From: Candidatus Gastranaerophilales bacterium
GTDB taxonomy: Bacteria > Cyanobacteriota > Vampirovibrionia > Gastranaerophilales > Gastranaerophilaceae
Assembly: GCA_944326455.1 (NCBI GenBank)
Contig: CALVEA010000023.1
Span: 1-33,666, forward strand
Direction of reading: 5' to 3'
DNA length: 33,666 nt
The stretch's first letter is position 1. The number at the start of each line of letters is the position of its first letter. The translations under genes were made by a program, and so were the position numbers. The notes below the pieces were generated by a model. It searched no databases. It saw nothing but the letters and a program-made list of their open reading frames with translations, and was not told the origin of the DNA. This document shows, piece by piece, positions 22,833 to 31,380 of the stretch.

Positions 22833-22958
22833 ATCAATTGTAAACCGTTAAAAGCTTATATTTTGCGCATTTATGTAGATTTGTTAAAAAATATTGCACA
22901 AACTCCATATTTAATATAGCATGAGATAATAGGAGAGTAATGAAAAGGAGGACTCTTA

Positions 22959-24107
22959 ATGTTCAAAAAAATACTTAAGGGATTGTTTGTTTTAGCTGCA
23001 ATAATGATGATAAACAACCCTGCTAACGCTTTTTATTCTGATATGAACGAGAATCATTGGGCATATCAGTCAATCAAGTTTTTAACAGATGTAGGTGTTG
23101 TTGTCGGATATCCTGATGGGACTTACAAACCGGACATCCCGGTTACAAGAGCAGAATTTGCATCCATGGCTATCAAAGCTTTAGGGCAAGAAAGCGCTAA
23201 TGTTGAACAAGAAATCCACTTTAAAGATTTAGACCCTGGTTTTTGGGCGTATAATATAATCCAAAAGGCTGTATATTTTGATTTGATACCTGACTCAAAG
23301 GGTGAAAATTACAGACCGTTTGATTCTGTTACAAGAGCGGAAGCAATTAATATCGCGGTAAATGCTCTTACAACTCAGCAGATTAGCGAACAGAAAGCTC
23401 AAGAAATTATTGAAAAAACTTATACCGATTACGAATTGATGCCGGCATGGTTTTTGATGGCTGCAGCAAAAGCGGAAGTCCTTGACCTTGTTGTTGTTAT
23501 GCCTGGACATGAAGGCAAAATGGAAGCAGACAGACCGGCAAACAGAGCTGAAGTTGCTGCCATCCTGTACAAAATGATGCAGGAAGCTAAACTCAATCCA
23601 AATGCTAAGCTTGCTGAAGTTATGCAAAAGAGAACCGGAGAAGGTTATATTGTAGATAATGTTAAAGTCCAAGGTTCAATCGGTATTATTCCTGCCGGAA
23701 CAATCCTCCCTATCAAGCTTGAAACCGTAGTTGGTTCTCAAATCTCCAGCGTAAGCGATATCTATACCGCTAAAGCTCCAAAGAACTACGTTACAAAAGA
23801 AAAATATCTTTTGATTTCTGAAGGCAGCGATATGAAAGGTCAAGTTAAATACGTTCAACCTGGTAAGTTATTCAAAACTAACGGACAAGTTATCATAAAG
23901 AATGAACTGCTTGTAACACCTAATGACCAAGCTGTAATGGTTTACGGGGTGGCAACTCTTGACCCGGCTAAAAAAGGTAAATTCATGACCTTTATTAGAC
24001 GAGTATTCAAAGGCGATAAGGTATTAACAATGCCTAACCAGGAAGTTAATATCAGACTTCTCGCTCCAATCAAGATTGACCTTACAAACGGTTATATCTA
24101 CGAATAA
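22959..24107 (+). CDS. SLH-domain cell-surface protein (382 aa)
   Basis: A signal peptide (1-24, ending ANA) is followed by three S-layer homology repeats. The first runs from FYSDMNENHWAYQSI with GYPDGTYKP and VTRAEFASM (about 25-75), the second is about 87-137 (FKDLDPGFWAY, VTRAEAINI), and a weaker third is about 150-205. SLH repeats bind cell-wall polymers. Residues about 230-300 form a beta domain (GTILPIKLETVVGSQIS, then SEGSDMKGQVKYV) resembling those in the secreted protein at 10069-10638 and the large SLH protein at 31562-33511. AGGAGG precedes the ATG. It is monocistronic with a terminator, and probably abundant. Confidence 0.9.
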   Translation: MFKKILKGLFVLAAIMMINNPANAFYSDMNENHWAYQSIKFLTDVGVVVGYPDGTYKPDIPVTRAEFASMAIKALGQESANVEQEIHFKDLDPGFWAYNIIQKAVYFDLIPDSKGENYRPFDSVTRAEAINIAVNALTTQQISEQKAQEIIEKTYTDYELMPAWFLMAAAKAEVLDLVVVMPGHEGKMEADRPANRAEVAAILYKMMQEAKLNPNAKLAEVMQKRTGEGYIVDNVKVQGSIGIIPAGTILPIKLETVVGSQISSVSDIYTAKAPKNYVTKEKYLLISEGSDMKGQVKYVQPGKLFKTNGQVIIKNELLVTPNDQAVMVYGVATLDPAKKGKFMTFIRRVFKGDKVLTMPNQEVNIRLLAPIKIDLTNGYIYE

Positions 24108-24128
24108 AAAATTTAAAAATGATAAAAT

Positions 24129-24160
24129 AAAAAGCACTCTTGAAAAAGGGTGCTTTTTTA
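24129..24160. terminator. Bidirectional terminator between convergent genes
   Basis: AAAAAGCACTCTT (24129-24141), loop GAAA and AAGGGTGCTTTTT (24146-24158) form a 13-bp stem with one G-T pair, with A-run and T-run ends. It ends the SLH gene and overlaps the stop codon of the minus-strand gene at 24158. Confidence 0.85.
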
Positions 24161-25000
24161 TTCTATAATTTCCGGCAATTTTTCAAACAGTCTGGGGAAA
24201 TTTTTTTTATAATCTTCCAATTCGGTACAATAAGCTTCCATATCGTAAGAAATTCCTTTAGCGGGAGGATAGGCTTTTATTCCCATAGACTTGTATAAAG
24301 CACGCATAAAAACATTAGAAATTGAATCGCTTCCTCTTTCCCAAGGTGTGACGTGCGCCATTATCCATCTAATTTTTGCGATTTGATTATTTATACTTTT
24401 TAAATTTTCTTTTTGTATATCTTTATTTATATAATATTTTTGCAAATGCTTATAGATGCTGTCTATTTGCTTAAAAAATTCTTCAATAAAGCCATAGTCA
24501 GCATGCCAGAGACATTTTTCTCCTTTTATAATTCCGGGTTGGGTTAAACCAAGCTTGCCGGCAAAAGGATTCTTAAGAGGTTTTTTAATCCTTTCATCCA
24601 ATCTTTCTTCATAGGGTTTATACTGCATTAAGCCTTCCTTGCCGTATGGAGTAGCCATAAGCTTTCCTCTCCATTCAGAACTGCTTTCCCAACCGTCGCG
24701 CTCCACTCTTAAGATTCCTGTATGAGTTCTTTTCCGCAAATCGTAAGGATACATATTGGCTTTTTGCACACCCTCTGTTATTGTTTTTAAAACTTCTTCT
24801 GCATTCCAACCACTTCTTATCATTGAAACTGCCTTATCAGCAGTCTCTTTTATAACCTCAGCCCAATTTGTATTCCGACCGTAACCTCGGATTTTTATAA
24901 AAAAGTCTTTTTGGCTGAAGCAGAGTTTTCGGGAGTTTAAATTCGCATTAAAACTTGGCGTATAACTATGATTATATGGATTACAACTTAAAATTTTCAT
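24158..25000 (-). CDS. Protein of unknown family with TPWERGS motif (280 aa)
   Basis: I do not recognise a family. The N-terminus has TPSFNAN (residues 14-20), part of the short motif shared by five proteins here, and no signal peptide. The body is soluble and helical. A conserved-looking core, RWIMAHVTPWERGSDSISNV (211-230), followed by YKSMGIKAYPPAKG, has the dense invariant-type residues (W, H, P, R-G-S) of an active or binding site. It faintly recalls a P-x-x-R-G-S helix in proteins of unknown function, but I cannot name one. There is no ribosome site; TATACT (25005-25010, minus) lies about 5 bases from the ATG, which may mean a leaderless start. hisS lies upstream on the same strand. Confidence 0.7.
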   Translation of the reverse strand: MKILSCNPYNHSYTPSFNANLNSRKLCFSQKDFFIKIRGYGRNTNWAEVIKETADKAVSMIRSGWNAEEVLKTITEGVQKANMYPYDLRKRTHTGILRVERDGWESSSEWRGKLMATPYGKEGLMQYKPYEERLDERIKKPLKNPFAGKLGLTQPGIIKGEKCLWHADYGFIEEFFKQIDSIYKHLQKYYINKDIQKENLKSINNQIAKIRWIMAHVTPWERGSDSISNVFMRALYKSMGIKAYPPAKGISYDMEAYCTELEDYKKNFPRLFEKLPEIIE

Positions 25001-25017
25001 ACATAGTATAAAACCGG

Positions 25018-25035
25018 TAACAAAAATTTTTGTTA
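25018..25035. repeat. 18-bp perfect palindrome at the hisS stop
   Basis: TAACAAAAATTTTTGTTA. It includes the hisS stop codon and lies just upstream of the unknown gene ending at 24158. It could be a weak terminator-like hairpin or a binding site; AT-rich chance symmetry is possible. Confidence 0.4.
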
Positions 25036-26268
25036 GCCAAGCTCAGATAAAACAGAATCTCTTGAAACAGTCTTTTGTTCCGAAGTATCGAGATTCTTTA
25101 TTGTTATTTGTTTATTATTTATTTCATCTTCTCCGAGAATCAAGGCAAATTTTGCAATTTTAGAAGCTTTTTCAATCTGTTTTACAAATTTTTTATTAGA
25201 AAGATCTAATTCACAGGAAATTCCGTTATTTCTCAATTCTTCCGCAAGTTTAACAGCTTCCGCAGGATTATTTGAAACAACAAAAGCAGTTGTTTTAGTT
25301 TCTTCTTTAGTACCAATAAGAGAAGCCAGCCTTTCCATACCCATTGCAAAACCTATTGCAGGAATATCCTCTCCGCCCAGATTTTTAACAAGACTGTCAT
25401 ACCTTCCGCCGCCGCAGACAGCATTTTGAGAGCCTAAGTTGTTAGATTTTATTTCAAAAACTGTTCTATTGTAGTAATCCAGTCCTCTAACCAAAAGTTT
25501 ATTAACAGAATATGTGATTTTTAATTCATCCAGATAACTCTTAAGTGCATTAAAGTGTTCAGAACATTCTTCACATATAAAGTCTGAAAATATTACATTT
25601 CGAACTTCAGGTTTTGCAAATATTTCCTGGCATTCCGGAACTTTACAGTCAAGAAGCCTTAGAGGATTTTTTTCGTATCTGGTTTGGCAGTCCTCACAAA
25701 GCTCACCTAAATAAGGTTTTAAAACTTGCTTTAAACTATTCTTAAAATTATCTCTGCATTTTGGGCAGCCCAAAGAATTAAGTTCTACACTCAAATCATT
25801 TAATCCCAAAGCTTTGAGATAATTTACCGCCATCAAAATTACTTCGGCATCAGCCGCGGGCTGTTTGATTCCAAAGACTTCAACTCCTACCTGGTGAAAT
25901 TGTCTCTGTCTGCCTGCCTGAGGTCGTTCATAACGAAACATTGGACCTTTGTACCAAAGTTTTACGGGCATTGAAAGTCTGTGCATCCCATTTTCAATAA
26001 AAGAACGAACAACACCGGCTGTATTTTCCGGTCTTAGGGTTAAAGAGCGTTCACTTTTTTCAAAAGTATACATCTCTTTATTAACAATATCAGTTGTATC
26101 CCCGACCCCTCTGGCAAAAAGTTCTGTTGCTTCAAAGATTGGAGTCCTAATTTCTTTTGCTCCGTATTTGGAAAAAACTTCATTAGCTTTTTCTTCCATA
26201 AAATGCCAAACCGGCATATCAGCCGGAAGTATATCTTTTGTTCCTTTTTGAGCTTTTATTATTGTCAT
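25033..26268 (-). CDS. hisS: Histidyl-tRNA synthetase (411 aa)
   Basis: This class II aminoacyl-tRNA synthetase charges tRNA-His. It starts QKGTKDILPAD (usual HisRS start). Motif 1 is in the region ending RTPIFEATELF, with TLRPENTAGVVRSFIE (about 77-92). Motif 2 is WYKGPMFRYERPQAGRQRQF, followed by HQVGVEVFG. The histidine-binding loops LVRGLDYYNRTVFE and AVCGGGRYDSLVK follow, then motif 3 GFAMGMERL. The C-terminal anticodon-binding domain covers about 325-411. Length is typical. AAGGAAT precedes the ATG at 26268. It is divergent from dapF, whose promoter overlaps the hisS start. Confidence 0.96.
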   Translation of the reverse strand: MTIIKAQKGTKDILPADMPVWHFMEEKANEVFSKYGAKEIRTPIFEATELFARGVGDTTDIVNKEMYTFEKSERSLTLRPENTAGVVRSFIENGMHRLSMPVKLWYKGPMFRYERPQAGRQRQFHQVGVEVFGIKQPAADAEVILMAVNYLKALGLNDLSVELNSLGCPKCRDNFKNSLKQVLKPYLGELCEDCQTRYEKNPLRLLDCKVPECQEIFAKPEVRNVIFSDFICEECSEHFNALKSYLDELKITYSVNKLLVRGLDYYNRTVFEIKSNNLGSQNAVCGGGRYDSLVKNLGGEDIPAIGFAMGMERLASLIGTKEETKTTAFVVSNNPAEAVKLAEELRNNGISCELDLSNKKFVKQIEKASKIAKFALILGEDEINNKQITIKNLDTSEQKTVSRDSVLSELG

Positions 26269-26290
26269 GATTCTTATTCCTTTGTATAAT
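26262..26290 (+). promoter_or_regulatory. dapF promoter overlapping the hisS start codon
   Basis: TTGTCA (26262-26267), a 17-bp spacer and a perfect TATAAT (26285-26290). The -35 overlaps the divergent hisS start codon (26266-26268). A TATAGT on the minus strand (26297-26302) may be the hisS -10, so the two promoters interleave. Confidence 0.65.
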
Positions 26291-26324
26291 TATTTTACTA
26301 TAAAAATTTATAAGGGGTTTTCAA

Positions 26325-27164
26325 ATGGGAATAAATTTTACCAAAATGCAAGGATGCGGAAATGATTTTGTAATCCTTAATTACGATGAATACATAAAAG
26401 GAAAATGGCAGAATATGAGCGAAGCTGCTATTAAGCTTTGTGACAGACATTTCGGCGCCGGTGCGGACGGGTTGATTATTCCCAATCAAAACACAGATGA
26501 CGCTGATATCGGATGGTTTTTTTATAATTCTGACGGTTCTACAGCACAAATGTGCGGAAACGGTATGAGATGCTTTGCAAAATATGCTTATGATAACAAC
26601 TTGGTTAACAAAAAAGAATTTACCGTAAAAACCCTGGCAGGCATAATTGCACCATCAATACAGGAGGATGGACAAGTCAGAGTTAATATGTCAAAACCTG
26701 TATTGGAAAGCGAAAAAATTCCTTTTATTCCGATTAATAATTTAAACTACAAAATTGCCGTAAAAAATAGAGTTTTTGAAGGTAACGCTGTTTCAATGGG
26801 GAATCCGCATTTTGTAATTTTTACAGAAGAAGATGCAGATTTGCTTTTTCTGGCAAAAACATACGGTCCTGAGATTGAAATAAGCGCAGAATTTCCAGAA
26901 AAAACAAATGTTGAATTCGTTAAAATAATATCCAAAACAGAGATTGAACTTTGTGTATGGGAACGAGGATGCGGGATTACTCTTGCGTGCGGAACGGGAG
27001 CTTGCGCATCAGTTGCAGCAGGTATCCTTAACGGTCTGCTAGATAATTTCGCAGCAGTCAGTCTTCCCGGCGGCAAGGTGAATGTTGAGTGGAATGGCAT
27101 TGGGCATGATATTTTCATGACCGGACCGGCAGAATATGTTTACAAAGCTGAGCTATTCCTTTAA
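26325..27164 (+). CDS. dapF: Diaminopimelate epimerase (279 aa)
   Basis: This PLP-independent racemase converts LL- to meso-diaminopimelate for peptidoglycan and lysine. The two catalytic cysteines are C77 in MCGNGMRC and C222 in LACGTGACASVAAG. The start FTKMQGCGNDFVILNY and the segments SMGNPHFVIF and ERGCGITLACGTGA are family hallmarks. The length is normal. AAGGGG lies before the ATG. Its last 12 bases overlap the end of the convergent GH77 gene. Its product is the substrate of LysA (3973-5289), encoded elsewhere in the window. Confidence 0.96.
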   Translation: MGINFTKMQGCGNDFVILNYDEYIKGKWQNMSEAAIKLCDRHFGAGADGLIIPNQNTDDADIGWFFYNSDGSTAQMCGNGMRCFAKYAYDNNLVNKKEFTVKTLAGIIAPSIQEDGQVRVNMSKPVLESEKIPFIPINNLNYKIAVKNRVFEGNAVSMGNPHFVIFTEEDADLLFLAKTYGPEIEISAEFPEKTNVEFVKIISKTEIELCVWERGCGITLACGTGACASVAAGILNGLLDNFAAVSLPGGKVNVEWNGIGHDIFMTGPAEYVYKAELFL

Positions 27165-28991
27165 TATACCTGCTAACTTATCCAAACTATCTAATAGTTT
27201 CTTATTCTGCTTCGCAAAATTTTCGCCCTTATGTCTGATAGCCGTAGCAATCGCTTCCGGGAAATTGAGTCCCAAACCTTCTTTTATATTTTTATAATAA
27301 AGTTCCTCAAATTTTTCAGGAAGTCTCAACGTCCAACAGCCATGGCGTTTTCCAGGTGTGTTATAAGTCTTAGGTATACCAAAGAAATCTGTGAAAAATA
27401 CCTGTATTCGTTTTGCAGGACTTGTAAACAGCTCAGCAAATGAAGCTGCCATAAATTTTTTCTTATCTTGTCTTATACCATTCAAATAACCTTCAAAGTT
27501 CTGTCCGTATGGAGCTGTATCTTCTGCCAAATACTGAGTTTTTTTAGCAAAATGGTCTCTCCCGCCAGCAGTATCTTTATTTTTGAATAGTCCTTCAGTA
27601 AATTCTATAAAAGACTGGTTGTCATGAGAACCCAGCATTAGAATTTTCTCAGGAGCGGTATCTCTTCCTCTATGGTCAAATTCTGTAACCGCAATTCCTG
27701 ACAGTTTTAAATCCCTCATAGCCTTTTCGACGGGCGGGGTTACGCTTCCCAAGTCCTCACATATAATATCATCCTTTGTCAAACCGTATTTCTCGGCAGC
27801 CGGAATTACAATCTTTGTTAAAATAGCATTATATTCTTCATCACTATGCTTTGCATATTTACCAAGCAGCGCACTATCAGGAGAAGAATATAACCTTCCC
27901 GAATTTGTATCAGTCATTTTCGGTTCATTTGTAGAATATACAAAAGGATCAATTAATCCTATAATGTGGTCTATCCTGACCCCTCCCGGAGCTTCTTCAA
28001 ACATTTTTTCATATCTGCGTTTTAAAAATTCTCCGCCTCTGCCTAAACTGCCGTCCGGATTGAAGATAGTTTCAGGCTTTAGAACTGCAAAGCCCCATCT
28101 TTGTCCGTCTTTGGAAAAATAATCCGGACCTACACCAAGTGCAATATTCGGCAGAAATAAATCCTGATTTTTCCATTCTTCAACTAAACTGTATGCGACA
28201 GGAGAATCCCCAATAATATTTATTCCTGCAGCTTTATTTTTTTCATTAGTTGATTTTATTTCTTTATCCAAAATCATTTGCTGGAAAATATAAAAATCTA
28301 TATCATCACTATAGCTGCTTCTTATTTCATTTAATCTTGCAGCAGTCTTTTTCTCCTGATTTGGATTTTTCGGACAGAATAAATTTTTGTCTGTAGCATT
28401 CCAGTGCTTCCAATAATTGCTTTTATTAAGGGAAGAGAGAACCTGATAAATCGCACCTGATTCAAGTTCTTCAATGTGTGCGGATTTAAAATCATTGAAC
28501 TCAGTCATATCTCCCTTTTTATAGTTATCCCAAGCCTCCCTTAGAGCTTTTGGATAAGTCTCATTTACATATTTGTAATCAGCTCTTTCATCATTTTCCG
28601 GGGCATTAGCAACAATAGAAGAATAAGTTCCCACAGAAATTAACCCTAGTAACTTTTCTAACGGGGTCATAAAAATATTTTTTGCAGTGTCAACCGGAGA
28701 ATATGGTGAAGGCTCATTTGCACTTCTTAAATAATTTGGCTCCTGCTGAATGGATGTTACAGCATGTTCTCTTAAAAAAGGTATGAGTTTTGTTTCTGTT
28801 GTTTCAGACAAGAGCGAACCTATTCCTGTATTTTGAGATTTTACAGCAGGCGCAGAAGAATTATGTAATATAATTCCAACTTTTTTGTCTAAAACACGCA
28901 ATCCTTCATTAATCGTTTTAGTATAAAACTTCATTTCCGAAACACTCGGTTTTCGCCCGAAATTGGGACCATAATTTGTTGTTATATTCAT
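27153..28991 (-). CDS. 4-alpha-glucanotransferase-like GH77 protein (612 aa)
   Basis: This is a MalQ-type amylomaltase relative that would transfer alpha-1,4-glucan segments. Catalytic motifs are VRIDHIIGL (nucleophile D341), CEDLG (acid/base E412) and LGSHDNQSF (D457). FFGIPKTYNTPGKRHGCWTL (536-555) matches the late GH77 substrate-binding block. It is about 100 aa longer than typical MalQ because of an insertion near residues 105-230. I chose the ATG at 28991, which has GGAG upstream; an ATG 24 bases earlier has none. The N-terminus then reads MNITTNYGPNFGRKP, carrying the shared short motif. It is a paralogue of 20964-22832. Confidence 0.85.
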   Translation of the reverse strand: MNITTNYGPNFGRKPSVSEMKFYTKTINEGLRVLDKKVGIILHNSSAPAVKSQNTGIGSLLSETTETKLIPFLREHAVTSIQQEPNYLRSANEPSPYSPVDTAKNIFMTPLEKLLGLISVGTYSSIVANAPENDERADYKYVNETYPKALREAWDNYKKGDMTEFNDFKSAHIEELESGAIYQVLSSLNKSNYWKHWNATDKNLFCPKNPNQEKKTAARLNEIRSSYSDDIDFYIFQQMILDKEIKSTNEKNKAAGINIIGDSPVAYSLVEEWKNQDLFLPNIALGVGPDYFSKDGQRWGFAVLKPETIFNPDGSLGRGGEFLKRRYEKMFEEAPGGVRIDHIIGLIDPFVYSTNEPKMTDTNSGRLYSSPDSALLGKYAKHSDEEYNAILTKIVIPAAEKYGLTKDDIICEDLGSVTPPVEKAMRDLKLSGIAVTEFDHRGRDTAPEKILMLGSHDNQSFIEFTEGLFKNKDTAGGRDHFAKKTQYLAEDTAPYGQNFEGYLNGIRQDKKKFMAASFAELFTSPAKRIQVFFTDFFGIPKTYNTPGKRHGCWTLRLPEKFEELYYKNIKEGLGLNFPEAIATAIRHKGENFAKQNKKLLDSLDKLAGILKE

Positions 28992-29092
28992 ACACACTCC
29001 ATTAACTAATTTCATCGTAACATAAAAATATTGAATGCAAATATGTAAAGTTTTTTTGCTATATAATTAAATAAAATTTATGGGGAAATTTT

Positions 29093-30193
29093 ATGTCAGA
29101 GGTAAAGAAAACAAAGATTCTTAATTATATTAACGTATTTAGGGGGCTTGCAATATTATTAATTGTTGCAGGTCACACTATGCAGTTTGGCTCAATAGGA
29201 AGTCTTACCCATAAAATATCAATGGAAGTCTTTACCGGAGGAACAGCGTTATTTATTTTTATTTCAGGTTTTTTGTTCCAGCATCTTTCATATAAATACG
29301 AATTTAAAAATTATATGAAGAAAAAATGGACAAATGTTATCTTACCGTACCTTTACACTGCTATTCCCGGAATACTTTTTTGTTTCGCTTTACCATTAAA
29401 ATACGGAAACTCTTTTGATGGTCTAAATCCTTTGTTGCAGATACCCATGATGCTTTCGGTAGGCAGAGTGCATAACACACCTGCATGGTTCATTCCTATG
29501 ATTATATTATTTTTCTTTTGCAGCGGAGTTTTACTTTATCTGGAAAAGAAAAATATTCTCTATAAACTTCTTCCCCTGATGTTTTTGGTAACAATTTTTA
29601 TGCCAAGACATGATGTTGATTATAATTCCGTTATGGGATTATCTTATATGGAAAAGTATTTGGAGTATCTGTATTATGTTATTTTTGGATTTATCCATTT
29701 TTTCTCCTTGTATGTTTTTGGTATGTTTTGCTCTAAATATAAAGAAATTATTGATAAATTCTATAGCACACGATGGATTTACTGGATTTTGATGTTATTA
29801 ACATCAGGAATAAATATATATTTAAGTATAAATTATGGAATCTCTAATGTAACTGTTTCAAAAATCTTTTTAACTATTCTTATGCTTGCTTATCTGAAAC
29901 ATTATGATGAATGGCTGATTTCACATACAAAATTAAATAAAGCTCTTGATATTATTGCAAAATACAGTTTTGGAATATTTTTCATACACTGGTATGTATT
30001 CTTTGTTTACAACGTAATCTTTGGTATGCCTAATGTTCTTCCGATTAGCTGCTGCTGGATTTGTGCATTAGGACTTGTCACAATAAGGTTTGTAGTTGTC
30101 TCCTCAATGAGCATGCTTTTGTTGTACTGGGTTAAAATTCTCATACTCAAAATTAAGCCGGAAGCAAATACCAGAACATTTATCGGAGTTTAG
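29093..30193 (+). CDS. Acyltransferase 3 family membrane protein (366 aa)
   Basis: This integral membrane O-acyltransferase has about ten helices. NVFRGLAILLIVAGHTMQFG (14-33) carries the conserved R and H of the family's active region, ALFIFISGFLFQ follows, and the basic loop YMKKKWTNVILPYLYT precedes the third helix. TPAWFIPMIILFFF and YSFGIFFIHWYVFF are typical later blocks. It probably modifies a surface glycan; the acceptor is unknown. GGGG precedes the ATG and a TATAAT lies at 29062-29067. The next gene starts 2 bp after its stop. It resembles the acyltransferase at 14807-15862 in type only. Confidence 0.85.
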   Translation: MSEVKKTKILNYINVFRGLAILLIVAGHTMQFGSIGSLTHKISMEVFTGGTALFIFISGFLFQHLSYKYEFKNYMKKKWTNVILPYLYTAIPGILFCFALPLKYGNSFDGLNPLLQIPMMLSVGRVHNTPAWFIPMIILFFFCSGVLLYLEKKNILYKLLPLMFLVTIFMPRHDVDYNSVMGLSYMEKYLEYLYYVIFGFIHFFSLYVFGMFCSKYKEIIDKFYSTRWIYWILMLLTSGINIYLSINYGISNVTVSKIFLTILMLAYLKHYDEWLISHTKLNKALDIIAKYSFGIFFIHWYVFFVYNVIFGMPNVLPISCCWICALGLVTIRFVVVSSMSMLLLYWVKILILKIKPEANTRTFIGV

Positions 30194-30195
30194 TT

Positions 30196-30792
30196 ATGGA
30201 TTTTGAAAGATTAAAATATTTTAAACAATATCTGAATACTGTAAACAGCGTTCTTGAAGGATATTTTGAAGAACAAAAAGAATATATTTGTTGCAAAAAA
30301 GGATGTTCATATTGCTGCGAAAAAGGACAGTACCCTTTTTCGGAAGTAGAATTTGATTATATTATGCTTGGGTTTTTCAAACTTTCTAAGGATGAACAAA
30401 TTAAAGTTCTTGAAAGAGTAAAAAAGATTAAAGAAGAGTTTGAAAAAGCAGAAGACAAAAAGGCTTTTATGTACAGATGCCCATTTTTAAATGATGAAAA
30501 AGAATGTTCTATCTATGATTTTAGAGGAATTATATGCAGAACATTCGGACTATTAACAGCCGGCTCAAACGAAAAGCTAAAAGTCCCTTTTTGCCAGAGT
30601 CTGGGTCTTAATTTTTCCAAGGTAATTAATCGAGAAGAGAAAAAAATAGATGAAGAGCTTGTAAAAAAATATGGATACAAGATTCCGCCTAAAGCGTATT
30701 GTATAGATTTAAAAAACATGACAAGCCCGGAAATTTTTGCAAAGACATCTTTTGAATTTGGAGAAATCAAAAAACTTATTGACTGGTTTTAG
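30196..30792 (+). CDS. YkgJ-family cysteine-cluster protein (198 aa)
   Basis: Cysteine clusters CCKKGCSYCCEKGQYPFSEV (32-51) and CPFLNDEKECSIYDFRGIIC (95-114), followed by a further Cys in PFCQS, identify the putative metal/Fe-S-binding YkgJ family. The function is unknown; the protein is soluble with no signal peptide. The ATG lies 2 bp after the acyltransferase stop, and its GGAG site lies inside that gene, so translation is coupled. It is longer than the family member at 8699-9136 and has an extra helical insert (about 60-90). Confidence 0.85.
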   Translation: MDFERLKYFKQYLNTVNSVLEGYFEEQKEYICCKKGCSYCCEKGQYPFSEVEFDYIMLGFFKLSKDEQIKVLERVKKIKEEFEKAEDKKAFMYRCPFLNDEKECSIYDFRGIICRTFGLLTAGSNEKLKVPFCQSLGLNFSKVINREEKKIDEELVKKYGYKIPPKAYCIDLKNMTSPEIFAKTSFEFGEIKKLIDWF

Positions 30793-30860
30793 ATATTAAC
30801 CGTCACAGGGAATGATTTTTTTTAAAATTAAGCTATAATTATCATAAAAAGGAGAGAATT

Positions 30861-31193
30861 ATGATTATGTTACTTATAAAATGGGCTGCACTTGCACTTT
30901 GTATTATGTTCGTAAGCTGGGTTATCCCGGGAATTGCCATTTCAAGTTTCACAACGGCATTAATAGCTGCAGTTGTAATTGCAATAGTTAATGTTGTAAT
31001 AAAACCCGTACTGATTTTGCTCACTCTTCCAATAAATATTTTGACTTTAGGAGTCTTTATTCTCGTTATAAATGCTCTTCTATTTATGTTTGTGGCTTAC
31101 CTTGTTCCGGGTGTTGAAATTGACGGATTCTGGAGTGCATTTTTAGGAGCAATTGTACTTTCAATTCTTTCAATCGGAATTTCTTGGCTCTAA
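30861..31193 (+). CDS. YvlD-like small membrane protein (phage holin 4_2 family, 110 aa)
   Basis: Four hydrophobic helices fill the whole protein: about 3-22, 29-47, 50-75 and 88-110. The pattern W-x-x-PG-[IV]-x-[IV]-x-x-F, AIVNVVIKPVLILLTLPINI, TLGVFILVINALLF and LVPGVEIDGFWSAFLGAIV is the family signature. The Pfam name mentions holins, but chromosomal members such as YvlD are linked to envelope stress, not lysis. The function here is unknown. AAAAGGAGAG precedes the ATG, and a TATAAT lies at 30834-30839. It is followed by the long gap before the last gene. Confidence 0.88.
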   Translation: MIMLLIKWAALALCIMFVSWVIPGIAISSFTTALIAAVVIAIVNVVIKPVLILLTLPINILTLGVFILVINALLFMFVAYLVPGVEIDGFWSAFLGAIVLSILSIGISWL

Positions 31194-31223
31194 ATTACTC
31201 TACATCCGGTAAATAGTTTATTA

Positions 31224-31260
31224 ACGGCTTCTTCTCTTTAGATGGAGCCGTATTTATTTA
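31224..31260 (+). terminator. Possible terminator after the YvlD-like gene
   Basis: ACGGCT (31224-31229) and AGCCGT (31246-31251) pair across a 16-nt loop that can close further with TCT/AGA. The sequence ATTTATTTA follows. The stem is short and the T-run interrupted, so the call is moderate. Confidence 0.4.
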
Positions 31261-31380
31261 TTCTGCGGTAAGTATAACCAACACGGAATAATGAACATTT
31301 ATTAACTCCGCCATTTGTTATTTGCTACTTACTATTTACCCCCCGACTGGACTCCCTTTTTTGGCAATGTTTTTAATTCT

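Noticed and set aside
28992..29015. Upstream ATG extending the GH77 protein by 8 residues
   Set aside because: There is no ribosome site before it, while the ATG at 28991 has GGAG at good spacing.
30861..31193. Phage holin
   Set aside because: The family name includes holin, but there are no phage genes nearby and the sequence fits the chromosomal YvlD type.
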